Assembly: GCA_946481405.1 (NCBI GenBank)
Contig: CAMLNY010000089.1
Coordinates: forward strand, 1 to 5,999
Source of the DNA: an uncultured Brevundimonas sp.
GTDB lineage: Bacteria; Pseudomonadota; Alphaproteobacteria; Caulobacterales; Caulobacteraceae
Length of the DNA: 5,999 nucleotides
Direction: 5' to 3'
The notes beneath the pieces were generated by a model, which made no database searches, was not told the origin of the DNA, and saw nothing but the letters and a program-made list of their open reading frames with translations. Positions 1 through 5,999 of the stretch are shown in pieces. Made by a program: the position numbers and the translations under genes. Position 1 is the first letter of the stretch. Each line of letters begins with the position of its first letter.

Positions 1-950
1 ACCGCGCGCGCGGCCCGGTCGGTCTCGTTGAGCGGCTCATACGTCCAGCTTTCGAGAACCCCGTCGAAGGGGCGGGCCGCGCCGCGTTCCTGAAGGTCAG
101 CGTGCAGGCGGGCGAACTTGCCAGGGGGCTTGAGGGCGACCATCGGCAGGACGTGCACCGGCCTGCCGGTCGAGGCGGCCTCGGCGGCCATGTTGGCGCT
201 GTCCTCGGTGACCAGCACCTGATCGGCGGCGTCGAGGAAGGCGAACAGGGGGTTGGCCCCCGTCCCGTCCCAGATCCACCCGGGCAGGCCGGACAGGCGT
301 TCGGTCATGACCGCCTTCGCCGCCTCGGGGGTCCGGCGAGAGAAGGTCAGCATCAGTGAACCGCCGGCCGTCTCGATCGCCCCGGCGATGCGGTCGGCGA
401 GCGGCGCGGCATGGTCGGGCGTGAGGTCGAAGGCCTTTTAGCGGCCTCCGATCAGCACCGGCAGGGGCTCGATCCGGTCGGCGAAGACGGGGGCGGCCCC
501 GGCCAGCCGGTCCGGAGTGATCCGGTGCGGCGAGCCGGTGATGGCGATGACGTTGGGCCCCGTCAGGTCGTCGTGAGCCGGGGCGACGATGAGGTCGAAC
601 AGGGCGGGGTCGAGGCGCGGATCCTGGGTCTGTACGACAAAGGTCGTTCCGCCGCTCAGCCGCCGCGCGGCGATGGACAGGGGCAGGGTCGCGCGGCCGG
701 TGGCGATCCACAGATCGGGCCAGTCCTCGCGCGTTGGAAACGGGGCGTCGGACGCGGGATCAAGCATCCACGGGCGTTTCAGCCCGACCGGCAGCCAGTC
801 GAACGCCGCCCGCCATTTCACGCGCTTGATGCTGATTTCAGACGGGGTCAGGCGCCCGACGGCTTCCGCCAGTCCCAGCGCCTGATTTTCCATACCGACA
901 CGGCCGTCCGAGACGACCGCGATACGAAGGGGCGTGCGCCCTACTTCCAC
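1..950 (-). pseudogene. ELM1-family (DUF1022) protein gene, interrupted by an in-frame TAA, 3' end outside the window
   Basis: The frame starts at GTG 948-950, where the start overlaps the last 10 bases of greA, and stays open to base 3 except for TAA at 438-440. The first part is 170 residues. It shows SDGRVGMENQALGLAEA (residues 14-30), LWIATGRATLPLS (80-92) and a stretch around QDPRLDPALFDLIVAP (109-124), then HDD and GPNVIAITG. After the stop the same frame continues with KAFDLTP, then DGTGANPLFAFLDAADQVLVTEDS and NMAAEAASTGRPVHVLP (split here for length), which is the conserved C-terminal half of the family. Both halves are therefore one gene of at least 316 codons. The family (Pfam Mito_fiss_Elm1, COG3660) is named after plant ELM1 and has a GT-B-like fold; its bacterial role is not established. 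The 170-residue product would lack the second domain and is probably non-functional. An AAGG four bases before the GTG is a weak ribosome site, and the overlap suggests coupling to greA. The stop may be a base-call error. Confidence 0.85.
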
Positions 951-1414
951 TCGACCTTGAGGATTTCGTAGGCCTTCACGCCGCCGGGGGTGTTCACCTC
1001 GACGGTGTCGCCGACCGACTTGCCGATCATGGCGCGGGCGATCGGGGACGAGATGGAGATCTTGCCCGCCTTCACATCGGCTTCGTGCTCGCCGACGATC
1101 TGGTAACGGCCCTCATCCTCGGTGTCCTCGTCGACCACGCTGACGGTGGCGCCGAACTTGACCTGATCGCCCGAGAGCTTGGTCACGTCGATGACCTGGG
1201 CCCGGCTGATCTTGTCCTCGATCTCGGCGATCGAACCCTCGATCCAGCCCTGACGCTCCTTTGCGGCGTGATATTCGGCGTTCTCGCTGAGGTCGCCGTG
1301 CTCGCGGGCCTCGGAGATGGCGGCGATCACGCTGGGACGTTCCACCGACTTCAATTGCTTAAGCTGATCGTCCAGGGCGCGGTAGCCCTCGGCCGTCATC
1401 GGCACTTTTTCCAT
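941..1414 (-). CDS. greA: Transcription elongation factor GreA
   Basis: This 157-residue protein matches GreA along its full length (the E. coli protein is 158). GreA enters the secondary channel of backtracked RNA polymerase and stimulates cleavage of the extruded RNA 3' end, restarting stalled complexes. The N-terminal coiled coil carries [18 protein letters not shown] (residues 40-57). The acidic tip residues D41 and E44 fall at the same numbers as in E. coli. [20 protein letters not shown] follows, and the C-terminal FKBP-like domain has [23 protein letters not shown]. The start at MEKVPMT fits the usual family N-terminus, although no clear Shine-Dalgarno sequence precedes it. The stop (941-943) lies inside the start region of the ELM1-family gene, so the two are probably co-transcribed. 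A possible promoter lies about 100 bases upstream. Confidence 0.97.
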   Translation of the reverse strand: MEKVPMTAEGYRALDDQLKQLKSVERPSVIAAISEAREHGDLSENAEYHAAKERQGWIEGSIAEIEDKISRAQVIDVTKLSGDQVKFGATVSVVDEDTEDEGRYQIVGEHEADVKAGKISISSPIARAMIGKSVGDTVEVNTPGGVKAYEILKVEWK

Positions 1415-1516
1415 TTGGTCGTGATTTTCTGGCTGGTCGCCCGGTAAACCGGAGAAGGGACTAAGAGAGAACTCTGGCGGATACGCTGGTCGCTGGGCGC
1501 GCGCGACCGGCCGAAG

Positions 1517-1545
1517 AAGCTAGGGCGCCCGGCGCGGAAACTCAA
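1517..1545 (-). promoter_or_regulatory. Possible greA promoter
   Basis: On the minus strand TTGAGT (1540-1545) and TAGCTT (1517-1522) are separated by exactly 17 bases in the 158-base gap upstream of greA. The -10 region reads CCTAGCTTC, partly like the Caulobacter housekeeping -10 consensus GCTANAWC. This would give a leader of about 100 bases. It is a pattern match by eye only. Confidence 0.3.
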
Positions 1546-1572
1546 GGTCCGGCCGGGATGCAGCCCGGCGGT

Positions 1573-1788
1573 TCAGCCCGCCGGTGGTCGCATGAGCGGA
1601 TGACGCCTGTGCGACACATGCCGGTCCAGCAGGCTCCGCGCGACGCCATAGACGATCCAGGCGATCAGGGAGGCGCCGATCAGGGCGAACAGCAGCGACG
1701 CCACCATCGCGCCCGCCGCCATAAAGGCGAGGAGGAAGGCGATGGCCGCACCGAGGCCGGCCGCGATCTGAAACGTTTTCAACTGCAT
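1573..1788 (-). CDS. Small membrane protein of unknown function, 71 residues
   Basis: I do not recognise this protein. Starting at ATG 1786-1788 it reads MQLKTFQIAAGLGAAIAFLL and continues as a mostly hydrophobic stretch. Two likely transmembrane helices lie at about residues 7-28 and 30-50, with a short AGA turn between them. A basic tail follows (RSLLDRHVSHRRHPLMRPPAG). This suggests a helical hairpin in the inner membrane with the Arg/His-rich C-terminus in the cytoplasm. The frame extends further upstream into the GST gene, but that part is Arg/Pro-rich shadow sequence, so the internal ATG is preferred. No good Shine-Dalgarno sequence precedes the ATG (upstream bases GTTAACCCGCCC). The gene lies 50 bases after the GST stop on the same strand and may share its transcript. 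The hydrophobic pattern is the main evidence that it is real. Confidence 0.6.
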   Translation of the reverse strand: MQLKTFQIAAGLGAAIAFLLAFMAAGAMVASLLFALIGASLIAWIVYGVARSLLDRHVSHRRHPLMRPPAG

Positions 1789-1838
1789 GGGCGGGTTAAC
1801 GCGCCCGCGCGGGCGGGGTTGCGGCTGCGCTTCGGGGA

Positions 1839-2504
1839 TTATGCGTAGGCGTAAGGGCCGCCCCGCTCCAGTGCGCGTTGATAGGCCGGGCGGGTGTGGA
1901 TGGCCTGCAGGAAGGCCTTCAGCTTCGGCTTGTCGGGACCGAAGGGCGCGCGGGCCGATCCGGCCTCGATCGGGAAGCTCATCATGATGTCGGCGGCCGA
2001 GAAGGCGTCGCCGGCGAACCACGGATGCCTGGTCAGTTCACCTTCCCAGTAGCCGGTGTGGGCGGCGATCTGGGGATCGATGAAACTCGCCTGGGCCTTG
2101 TTGGCGATCGCCCTGACCAGAGGCCGCACCAGACCGGGCGAGCGGGTCGGCAGGGCGGTGAACACCAGCTTGAGCAACAGCGGCGTCATCGCCGACCCCT
2201 CGGCATAGTGCAGCCAGTAGGTGAAGCGCCGCCCCGCCGCCGTCCCGGCCGTCGGCTTCAGCCCATGTCCCGGGTAGGTCGCCAGCAGATATTCGACGAT
2301 GGCTCCGGTCTCGGCGACGAGGATGTCGCCGTCCTGGATGACGGGCGACTTGCCGAGCGGATGGATGGCCTTCAGTTCGGGCGGCGCGAGCATGGTGTCG
2401 GCGTTCCGCTCGTAACGCTTGACCTCATACTCCAGCCCCATCTCCTCCAGCAGCCACAGGACGCGCTGGGAGCGGGAGTTGTTCAGGTGGTGGACGATGA
2501 TCAT
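1839..2504 (-). CDS. Glutathione S-transferase, GTT1-like
   Basis: This 221-residue protein has normal GST length and layout. GSTs conjugate glutathione to electrophiles or use it in related reductions in the cytosol. The N-terminal thioredoxin-like domain (about 1-80) has NNSRSQRVLWLLEEMGLEYE (residues 8-27), where the family's catalytic Ser/Tyr/Cys position would fall among the serines. It is followed by PLGKSPVIQDGD with the conserved cis-proline P54, and by AETGAIVEYL, the glutathione gamma-glutamyl contact (E65, T66 in place of the common E-S). The all-helical C-terminal domain has FAGDAFSAADIMMSFPIEA, with the N-capping box and the conserved Asp of the GST fold. The SRSQRVLWLLEE start points to the GTT1-like branch; the substrate cannot be read from sequence. 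The minus-strand GGGGAG (2512-2517), seven bases before the ATG, supports the start. A weak promoter-like pair, TTGCCC (2554-2559) and GCTAAGGT, lies upstream. Confidence 0.93.
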   Translation of the reverse strand: MIIVHHLNNSRSQRVLWLLEEMGLEYEVKRYERNADTMLAPPELKAIHPLGKSPVIQDGDILVAETGAIVEYLLATYPGHGLKPTAGTAAGRRFTYWLHYAEGSAMTPLLLKLVFTALPTRSPGLVRPLVRAIANKAQASFIDPQIAAHTGYWEGELTRHPWFAGDAFSAADIMMSFPIEAGSARAPFGPDKPKLKAFLQAIHTRPAYQRALERGGPYAYA

Positions 2505-2565
2505 GGCGGCGCTCCCCGGCTTTTCGCCACCTTAGCGACGTTGACGCGGGGGAGGGCAAGAGGGG

Positions 2566-2784
2566 TCAGTGCGCCCGGCGGCTCCAGCGCTGGCGCGGAT
2601 GCGATTGCCTTTGCGACTGACGCCCGCGGTTCAGGTTCGGCGTGACGCCGGTCCTGCGGCTCTGCCACAGCTCATAGGCCAGGGTCGCCAGCGCCAGCTT
2701 GCCGGCGTGGCGTCCGGCGAAGCTGCGGCCGCCTTTCGACAGCAGAAGTCCGCCGATGACGGTGGCGATGCGGGACAGAGCCAT
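2566..2784 (-). CDS. Small basic protein of unknown function, 72 residues
   Basis: I do not recognise this protein. It starts at ATG 2782-2784 and reads [20 protein letters not shown], then [20 protein letters not shown], and ends in an Arg/Gln/Ser-rich tail ([21 protein letters not shown]). The first half has two short amphipathic or weakly hydrophobic helices (about residues 4-16 and 28-41). The tail is strongly basic, which could suit binding to nucleic acid or to membrane phospholipid, but that is speculation. A near-perfect Shine-Dalgarno sequence, AAGGAGAA, sits six bases before the ATG, which is the best evidence that this is a gene and that the longer upstream frame is not used. It diverges from selD across a 94-base gap and is followed 61 bases later by the GST gene on the same strand. 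Confidence 0.72.
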   Translation of the reverse strand: MALSRIATVIGGLLLSKGGRSFAGRHAGKLALATLAYELWQSRRTGVTPNLNRGRQSQRQSHPRQRWSRRAH

Positions 2785-2790
2785 GGATCG

Positions 2791-2798
2791 TTCTCCTT
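2791..2798 (-). promoter_or_regulatory. Ribosome binding site that fixes the start of the 72-residue gene
   Basis: The minus strand reads AAGGAGAA, then CGATCC, then ATG. It is the strongest Shine-Dalgarno match I noticed among the gene starts in the window. It selects the internal ATG over the upstream starts of a longer open frame that runs antisense to selD. Confidence 0.75.
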
Positions 2799-2878
2799 CG
2801 ATGCCGGTGGAAAACGAACGCGAACGGCGACGGTTCACGGCGATTGATCCCCTGCGCGCTTTCGCCCACACCACGGGG

Positions 2879-3919
2879 ATGACCAAGCCCGAGCCCCGCC
2901 TGACCTCTCTCGCCCACGGCGGCGGCTGCGGCTGCAAGCTGTCGCCGGGCGTGCTCCGGGACATTCTGGCGAAGACCCCCCGGGCCGCCGCCTTCGCGAA
3001 CCTCATGGTCGGGACCGAGACCAGCGACGACGCGGCCGTCTGGCGGCTGAACGACGAACAGGCGCTGGTGGCGACCACCGACTTCTTCATGCCGGTGGTC
3101 GACGACCCGTTCGACTTCGGCCGGATCGCCGCGACCAACGCCCTGTCGGACGTCTACGCCATGGGCGGAAAGCCGATCTTCGCCTTGGCTCTGGTCGGCA
3201 TGCCGGTGAACGTCCTGTCGACGGAGACCATCGGGCGCATTCTGGCGGGCGGCGCGAGCGTCTGCGCCGAGGCCGGGATTCCGGTCGCGGGCGGCCATTC
3301 GATCGACAGCGTGGAGCCGATCTACGGGCTGGTGGCGTTGGGTCTGGTCCACCCGGACAGGGTCCTGACCAACAGGGGCGCGAAGGTCGGCGACGTGCTC
3401 ATTCTGACCAAGCCGCTCGGGGTCGGCGTCCTCAGCGCGGCCTACAAACAGGGGCGGCTAGACGACGCCGCATACGCCGCCCTGATCGCCTCGACGACGA
3501 AGCTGAACAGCATCGGCGCGGACCTCGCCACGATGGCCGGGGTTCACGCCATGACCGACGTCACGGGTTTCGGCCTTCTGGGCCACGCGCTGGAGATGGC
3601 GCGTGGGTCGAGCGTGGGAATCCACTTCTGGAGGGACGCACCCGTCGTTCTGGAAGGCGCGATCGCGCTGGTTCAGGACGGAGTGAGAACCGGAGCATCG
3701 GTGCGAAACTGGGCCAGCTATGGCGATCAGGTCGCCCTCGGACCGGATTTCGACGACTGGCGTCGCGACCTGCTCACCGACCCGCAGACGTCCGGCGGTC
3801 TTCTGGTCGCCGTGGACCCGGAGGAGTCCGAAGACGTCATCCAGCGGATTTTCGCCGCCGGCTACGATGCATCCGCCGTCGGGCATGTGTTCGCCGGATC
3901 CGGGGTGCGCGTCGTTTGA
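2879..3919 (+). CDS. selD: Selenide, water dikinase (selenophosphate synthetase), Cys form
   Basis: SelD converts selenide, ATP and water to selenophosphate, AMP and phosphate; selenophosphate is the selenium donor for 2-selenouridine and selenocysteine. From ATG 2879 the protein has 346 residues (E. coli 347). Key residues fall at the E. coli numbers: GGGCGCK gives C17, C19 and K20, with C17 encoded by TGC, so this is the cysteine and not the selenocysteine form. D51 lies in TSDDAAV, D68 in TTDFFMP, N87 and D91 in [18 protein letters not shown], and D227 in [25 protein letters not shown] lies near the C-terminus. The frame is open upstream to 2699, but that part overlaps the divergent 72-residue gene and would spoil the C17 spacing, so ATG 2879 is chosen. 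Only GGGG directly abutting the ATG resembles a ribosome site, so translation may be leaderless or weakly initiated. The stop codon is shared with the mnmH start, giving a two-gene selenium operon. Confidence 0.97.
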   Translation: MTKPEPRLTSLAHGGGCGCKLSPGVLRDILAKTPRAAAFANLMVGTETSDDAAVWRLNDEQALVATTDFFMPVVDDPFDFGRIAATNALSDVYAMGGKPIFALALVGMPVNVLSTETIGRILAGGASVCAEAGIPVAGGHSIDSVEPIYGLVALGLVHPDRVLTNRGAKVGDVLILTKPLGVGVLSAAYKQGRLDDAAYAALIASTTKLNSIGADLATMAGVHAMTDVTGFGLLGHALEMARGSSVGIHFWRDAPVVLEGAIALVQDGVRTGASVRNWASYGDQVALGPDFDDWRRDLLTDPQTSGGLLVAVDPEESEDVIQRIFAAGYDASAVGHVFAGSGVRVV

Positions 3920-4974
3920 TCCGCCGCACGACCGACCTCTCCGCCGCCGCGCGCGCCGGCTATGACGCCATTATCGACGTGCGCAGCCCGTCGGAGTTCG
4001 CCGAGGATCACATTCCGGGCGCGATCAATCTGCCGGTGCTCGACGACGCCGAACGGGCCGAGGTCGGGACCATCTATGTCCAGCGCTCCAAATTCCTCGC
4101 CCGCCGGATCGGCGCGGCGAAGGTCGCCCGCAACATCGCCGCCCATCTGGACGGGGCGCTGCAGGATCGCGACGGAAGCTTCCGGCCGCTGGTCCACTGC
4201 TGGCGCGGCGGCCAGAGGTCGGGCGCCATGGTCGCGGTGATGGACCAGATCGGCTGGCCGGTGACGGTGCTGGAGGGCGGCTACCAGACCTGGCGGCGGC
4301 AGGTTCAGGCGGTGCTCTATGGCGAGCCGCGATGGTCGGCCGTCCTGCTGGACGGCGGCACGGGTTCGGGCAAGACGGCCCTGCTGGATCGGCTGGCGGC
4401 GCGCGGGGTGCAGACGCTGGACCTGGAGGCGCTGGCCGATCATCGCGGCTCCCTGTTCGGATCGACCGGCCGCCCGCAGCCGCCGCAGAAGCTGTTCGAG
4501 AGCCGCCTTCACGTCGCGCTCGAGAGCCTCGATCCGACGCGCCCTGTGGTGGTCGAGGCCGAGTCCAGCCGAGTCGGATCGCGCACGGTCCCGGCCGCGC
4601 TCTGGGCCGCCATGGGCCGGGCGCCGGTGATCGAGCTGGACGCGCCGGTCGAGGCGCGCGCGGTCTGGTCCGCCCGGGTCTATTCCGACATCGCCTCCGA
4701 TGTCGCGGCGCTGGAGACGGCGCTCGGCAAACTGCCGCCGCATCATTCGAAGGCGACCGTGGCGGACTGGAAGGCGATGGCGCGCGAGGGGCGGGTGGTC
4801 GAACTGGCGGCTGCCCTGATCGCGGACCACTACGACCCCGCCTATCGCCGGATGTCGGCGCGGCGAGACCGGCCGGTGATCGCACGGGTGGCGATGGCCG
4901 AGGTGTCGGACGGAGAGTTGGAGAGGGCGGCGGATCGTGTCGTCGAAACCCTCTCCCAGCGGGAGAGGGCTTGA
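3916..4974 (+). CDS. mnmH: tRNA 2-selenouridine synthase (rhodanese + P-loop)
   Basis: MnmH (also SelU or YbbB) replaces sulfur of 2-thiouridine with selenium at the wobble position of certain tRNAs, via a geranylated intermediate, using selenophosphate from SelD. The product has 352 residues (E. coli 364). The N-terminal rhodanese domain has [20 protein letters not shown] (residues 19-38) and the active-site loop [11 protein letters not shown] with catalytic C95, followed by [11 protein letters not shown]. The second domain has the Walker A motif GGTGSGKT (147-154), then [14 protein letters not shown] (169-182), [11 protein letters not shown] (213-223), and YDPAYRRM (306-313) near the end. 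The start is TTG 3916-3918, which overlaps the selD stop in the sequence TTGA and so implies translational coupling; no nearer alternative start keeps the rhodanese domain intact. The last residues, TLSQRERA, are encoded by a REP-like repeat and are not part of the family. Confidence 0.96.
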   Translation: MIRRTTDLSAAARAGYDAIIDVRSPSEFAEDHIPGAINLPVLDDAERAEVGTIYVQRSKFLARRIGAAKVARNIAAHLDGALQDRDGSFRPLVHCWRGGQRSGAMVAVMDQIGWPVTVLEGGYQTWRRQVQAVLYGEPRWSAVLLDGGTGSGKTALLDRLAARGVQTLDLEALADHRGSLFGSTGRPQPPQKLFESRLHVALESLDPTRPVVVEAESSRVGSRTVPAALWAAMGRAPVIELDAPVEARAVWSARVYSDIASDVAALETALGKLPPHHSKATVADWKAMAREGRVVELAAALIADHYDPAYRRMSARRDRPVIARVAMAEVSDGELERAADRVVETLSQRERA

Positions 4975-5030
4975 GCGCCCGAGAGCCGTCAGGCGATCGG
5001 ACTTGCGCGAAAGGGTGAGGGGTTACGGTG
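4948..5030 (+). repeat. REP-like repeat unit, left copy
   Basis: The unit begins with a perfect 9-base hairpin stem, CCCTCTCCC (4949-4957), loop AGC, GGGAGAGGG (4961-4969). CTTGAG, about 35 variable bases, and then AAGGGTGAGGGGTT (5011-5024) with CGGTG follow. An inverted copy lies at 5043-5121, and 28 bases (4948-4975) match it exactly. The first part is translated as the end of mnmH and contains its stop codon. The two-block layout resembles the short intergenic repeats scattered through many proteobacterial genomes. The hairpin could also act as a terminator or mRNA stabiliser, but no T-run follows it. Confidence 0.8.
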
Positions 5031-5066
5031 GGAGGCCGGACGCACCGCAACCCCTCACCCTTCCGC
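5007..5066. repeat. Inner inverted repeat between the two REP-like units
   Basis: AAGGGTGAGGGGTT (5011-5024) is the exact reverse complement of 5049-5062. The pairing continues inward after one mismatch with CGGTG/CACCG and outward after one mismatch with GCG/CGC, leaving a loop of about 12 bases (5031-5042). Single-stranded DNA or RNA from either convergent gene could fold into a long stem here, so it is a candidate bidirectional transcription end. Confidence 0.7.
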
Positions 5067-5121
5067 CTCGCGCATCGCTATCGCTCTGCGAGCCTCAAGC
5101 CCTCTCCCGCTGGGAGAGGGT
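5043..5121 (-). repeat. REP-like repeat unit, right copy, inverted
   Basis: Read on the minus strand, this copy has the same order as the left unit: the hairpin CCCTCTCCC, AGC, GGGAGAGGG, then CTTGAG, about 31 variable bases, then AAGGGTGAGGGGTT and CGGTG. The variable middle differs from that of the left copy in sequence and slightly in length, so only the ends are conserved. It encodes the last eight residues and the stop codon (5095-5097) of the glycosyltransferase gene. Confidence 0.8.
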
Positions 5122-5999
5122 CGCGATGATCTTCTCCGCCGCCACACCCGCCCCGTCCTCGCGCATCGCCACGACGCCCAGCCGTTTCGCCGTCTCCACT
5201 GTCGTCGCGTCGCCCAGCAACCTATCCAGCGCCCCGGCCACCCGCTCCGCCCGATATCGTCCCCGCGCCAGCGTCTCTCCGCAACCCAGTCGCGCGACCC
5301 GCGCGCTGTTGTCGAACTGGTCCCCCAGATGCGGCACGACCAGCTGGGGTCGTCCTGCCCGCAGCGCCTGCTGCGTCGTCCCGACTCCGCCCTGATGCAC
5401 GACCGCCGCCGCCCTCGGGAACAGGGTGGAGAACGGCGCATAGGGAACCGCGATCGCATCTCGCCCGTCCGCGACGCCAAGTTCCCCCTCCGGCCCGACC
5501 AGCAGGACCGCCCGCCTCCCGATCCGCCGCGCGGCCGTCAGGCTCTCGCGATAGAAGTCACCCGGGATGTGCACCGCGGCCGAACCCAGGGTGAAGACGA
5601 CCGGCTCCGGTCCGTCGGCGAGAAACCGCTCCAGCTCGCGCGGCAGGACGGAGGCCCCGCCCGCCTCGCTGTCGTAAGCGGCGTAGCCGCTGACCGCGAA
5701 CGCGGCGGGGCGTCGGGCGGGGCGATCCCGAGAAGCGGCGAGTAGAGGCCGAGCGCGAGCGGGCGATCCCTCAGCCCGTCCAGCAGCAGGTTTTCACGAC
5801 GCGGCGGTAGACCGAGCCTCGCCCGGACTGCCTCGATCGGGCGGGTCCACCGCCCCATCACGGCCCGCGCCAGCCCGACCGTCGCCTGGTTGACCGCCAG
5901 CTGGATTCCGCCCGTCGCCGGCTTCATCCACGGCGTCCGGGGCAGAACGGGCGGGTCATAGGGCGAGAACACCACGGTCGGTTGCAGGGCCACCGGCAC
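5095..5999 (-). pseudogene. GT1/MGT-type glycosyltransferase gene, frameshifted, 5' end outside the window
   Basis: Two minus-strand frames join into one protein of the UDP-glycosyltransferase superfamily (YjiC-like, COG1819), which moves a sugar from a nucleotide donor to a small-molecule or lipid acceptor. The upstream frame (from 5999) holds QPTVVFSPYDPPVLPRTPW and ends its family-like part at LALGLYSPLLGIAPPDAP. The downstream frame resumes at AAFAVSGYAAYDSEAGG, continues with RFLADGPEPVVFTLGSAAV, and then the donor-binding region HQGGVGTTQQALRAGRPQLV plus VPHLGDQFDN (about 5308-5397). One base appears to be missing near 5703-5711, next to a run of four G on the plus strand. About 300 residues are visible and the N-terminal roughly 100 or more lie outside. 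The C-terminal TLSQRERA comes from the REP-like unit. The gene converges on mnmH. The acceptor is unknown, and the frameshift may be a sequencing error. Confidence 0.85.

Noticed and set aside
438..440. Stop-codon recoding, for example selenocysteine, at the interruption of the ELM1-family gene, tempting because a selenium locus is nearby
   Set aside because: The codon is TAA, not TGA, no selenocysteine-insertion machinery is visible, and the flanking motif gives no reason for a redox residue.
1432..1493. Direct repeat GCTGGTCGC (1432-1440 and 1485-1493) and the near-palindrome CCGGTAAACCGG (1441-1452) in the greA leader as operator sites
   Set aside because: They are short and match no regulator motif I know; a comparison of greA leaders in relatives would be needed to support them.
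1553..1590. GC-rich hairpins around the stop of the 71-residue gene (GCCGGG/CCCGGC and CCGGCGG/CCGCCGG) as a terminator
   Set aside because: The stems are 6-7 bases with no T-run after them, and such short GC palindromes are common by chance at this base composition.
2699..2878. 60-residue N-terminal extension of SelD
   Set aside because: It overlaps the 72-residue gene on the other strand, looks low-complexity, and would displace the C17/C19/K20 positions that match E. coli exactly from ATG 2879.
3862..5050. Long minus-strand open frames (over 300 codons) opposite mnmH
   Set aside because: Their translations are Arg/Pro/Ala-rich with no family motifs, as expected for shadow frames of a GC-rich coding region; mnmH on the plus strand has all its motifs.
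4948..5121. Insertion sequence or CRISPR array at the inverted repeats
   Set aside because: There is no transposase or room for one between the stops, and only two inverted units with differing middles, not regular direct repeats with spacers.

Overview
The window looks like ordinary chromosome from a very GC-rich alphaproteobacterium. Gene content and protein style suggest Caulobacterales, perhaps Brevundimonas; this is an inference from reading, not from a search. Genes are closely packed, with no gap over 300 bases. I see no tRNA, rRNA, CRISPR array, transposase or phage gene.

Left half (1-2784), all on the minus strand. Reading from the right: a 72-residue basic protein with a strong ribosome binding site, a GTT1-like glutathione S-transferase, a 71-residue two-helix membrane protein, the transcription elongation factor greA, and a gene for an ELM1-family (DUF1022) protein. 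The ELM1-family gene starts inside the end of greA and runs off the window edge. Its reading frame is open from 950 to base 3 except for one in-frame TAA at 438-440, so as given it is a truncated gene or pseudogene.

Centre (2879-4974), plus strand: selD (selenide, water dikinase, Cys form) followed by mnmH/selU (tRNA 2-selenouridine synthase). mnmH starts at a TTG that overlaps the selD stop codon. SelD makes selenophosphate and MnmH uses it to modify the wobble uridine of certain tRNAs, so the pair is a complete two-step pathway. No selenocysteine-insertion genes (selA, selB, selC) are in the window.

Right end (4948-5999): a pair of inverted REP-like repeat units lies between mnmH and a convergent glycosyltransferase gene on the minus strand. 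The repeats hold both stop codons and give the two unrelated proteins the same C-terminal tail, TLSQRERA. The glycosyltransferase gene (GT1/MGT type) is cut by the window edge and has a one-base frameshift near 5703-5711.

I found no convincing undescribed system. The points most worth a second look are the repeat-derived protein tails, the two disrupted genes (real decay or assembly errors), and the translationally coupled selenium pair.
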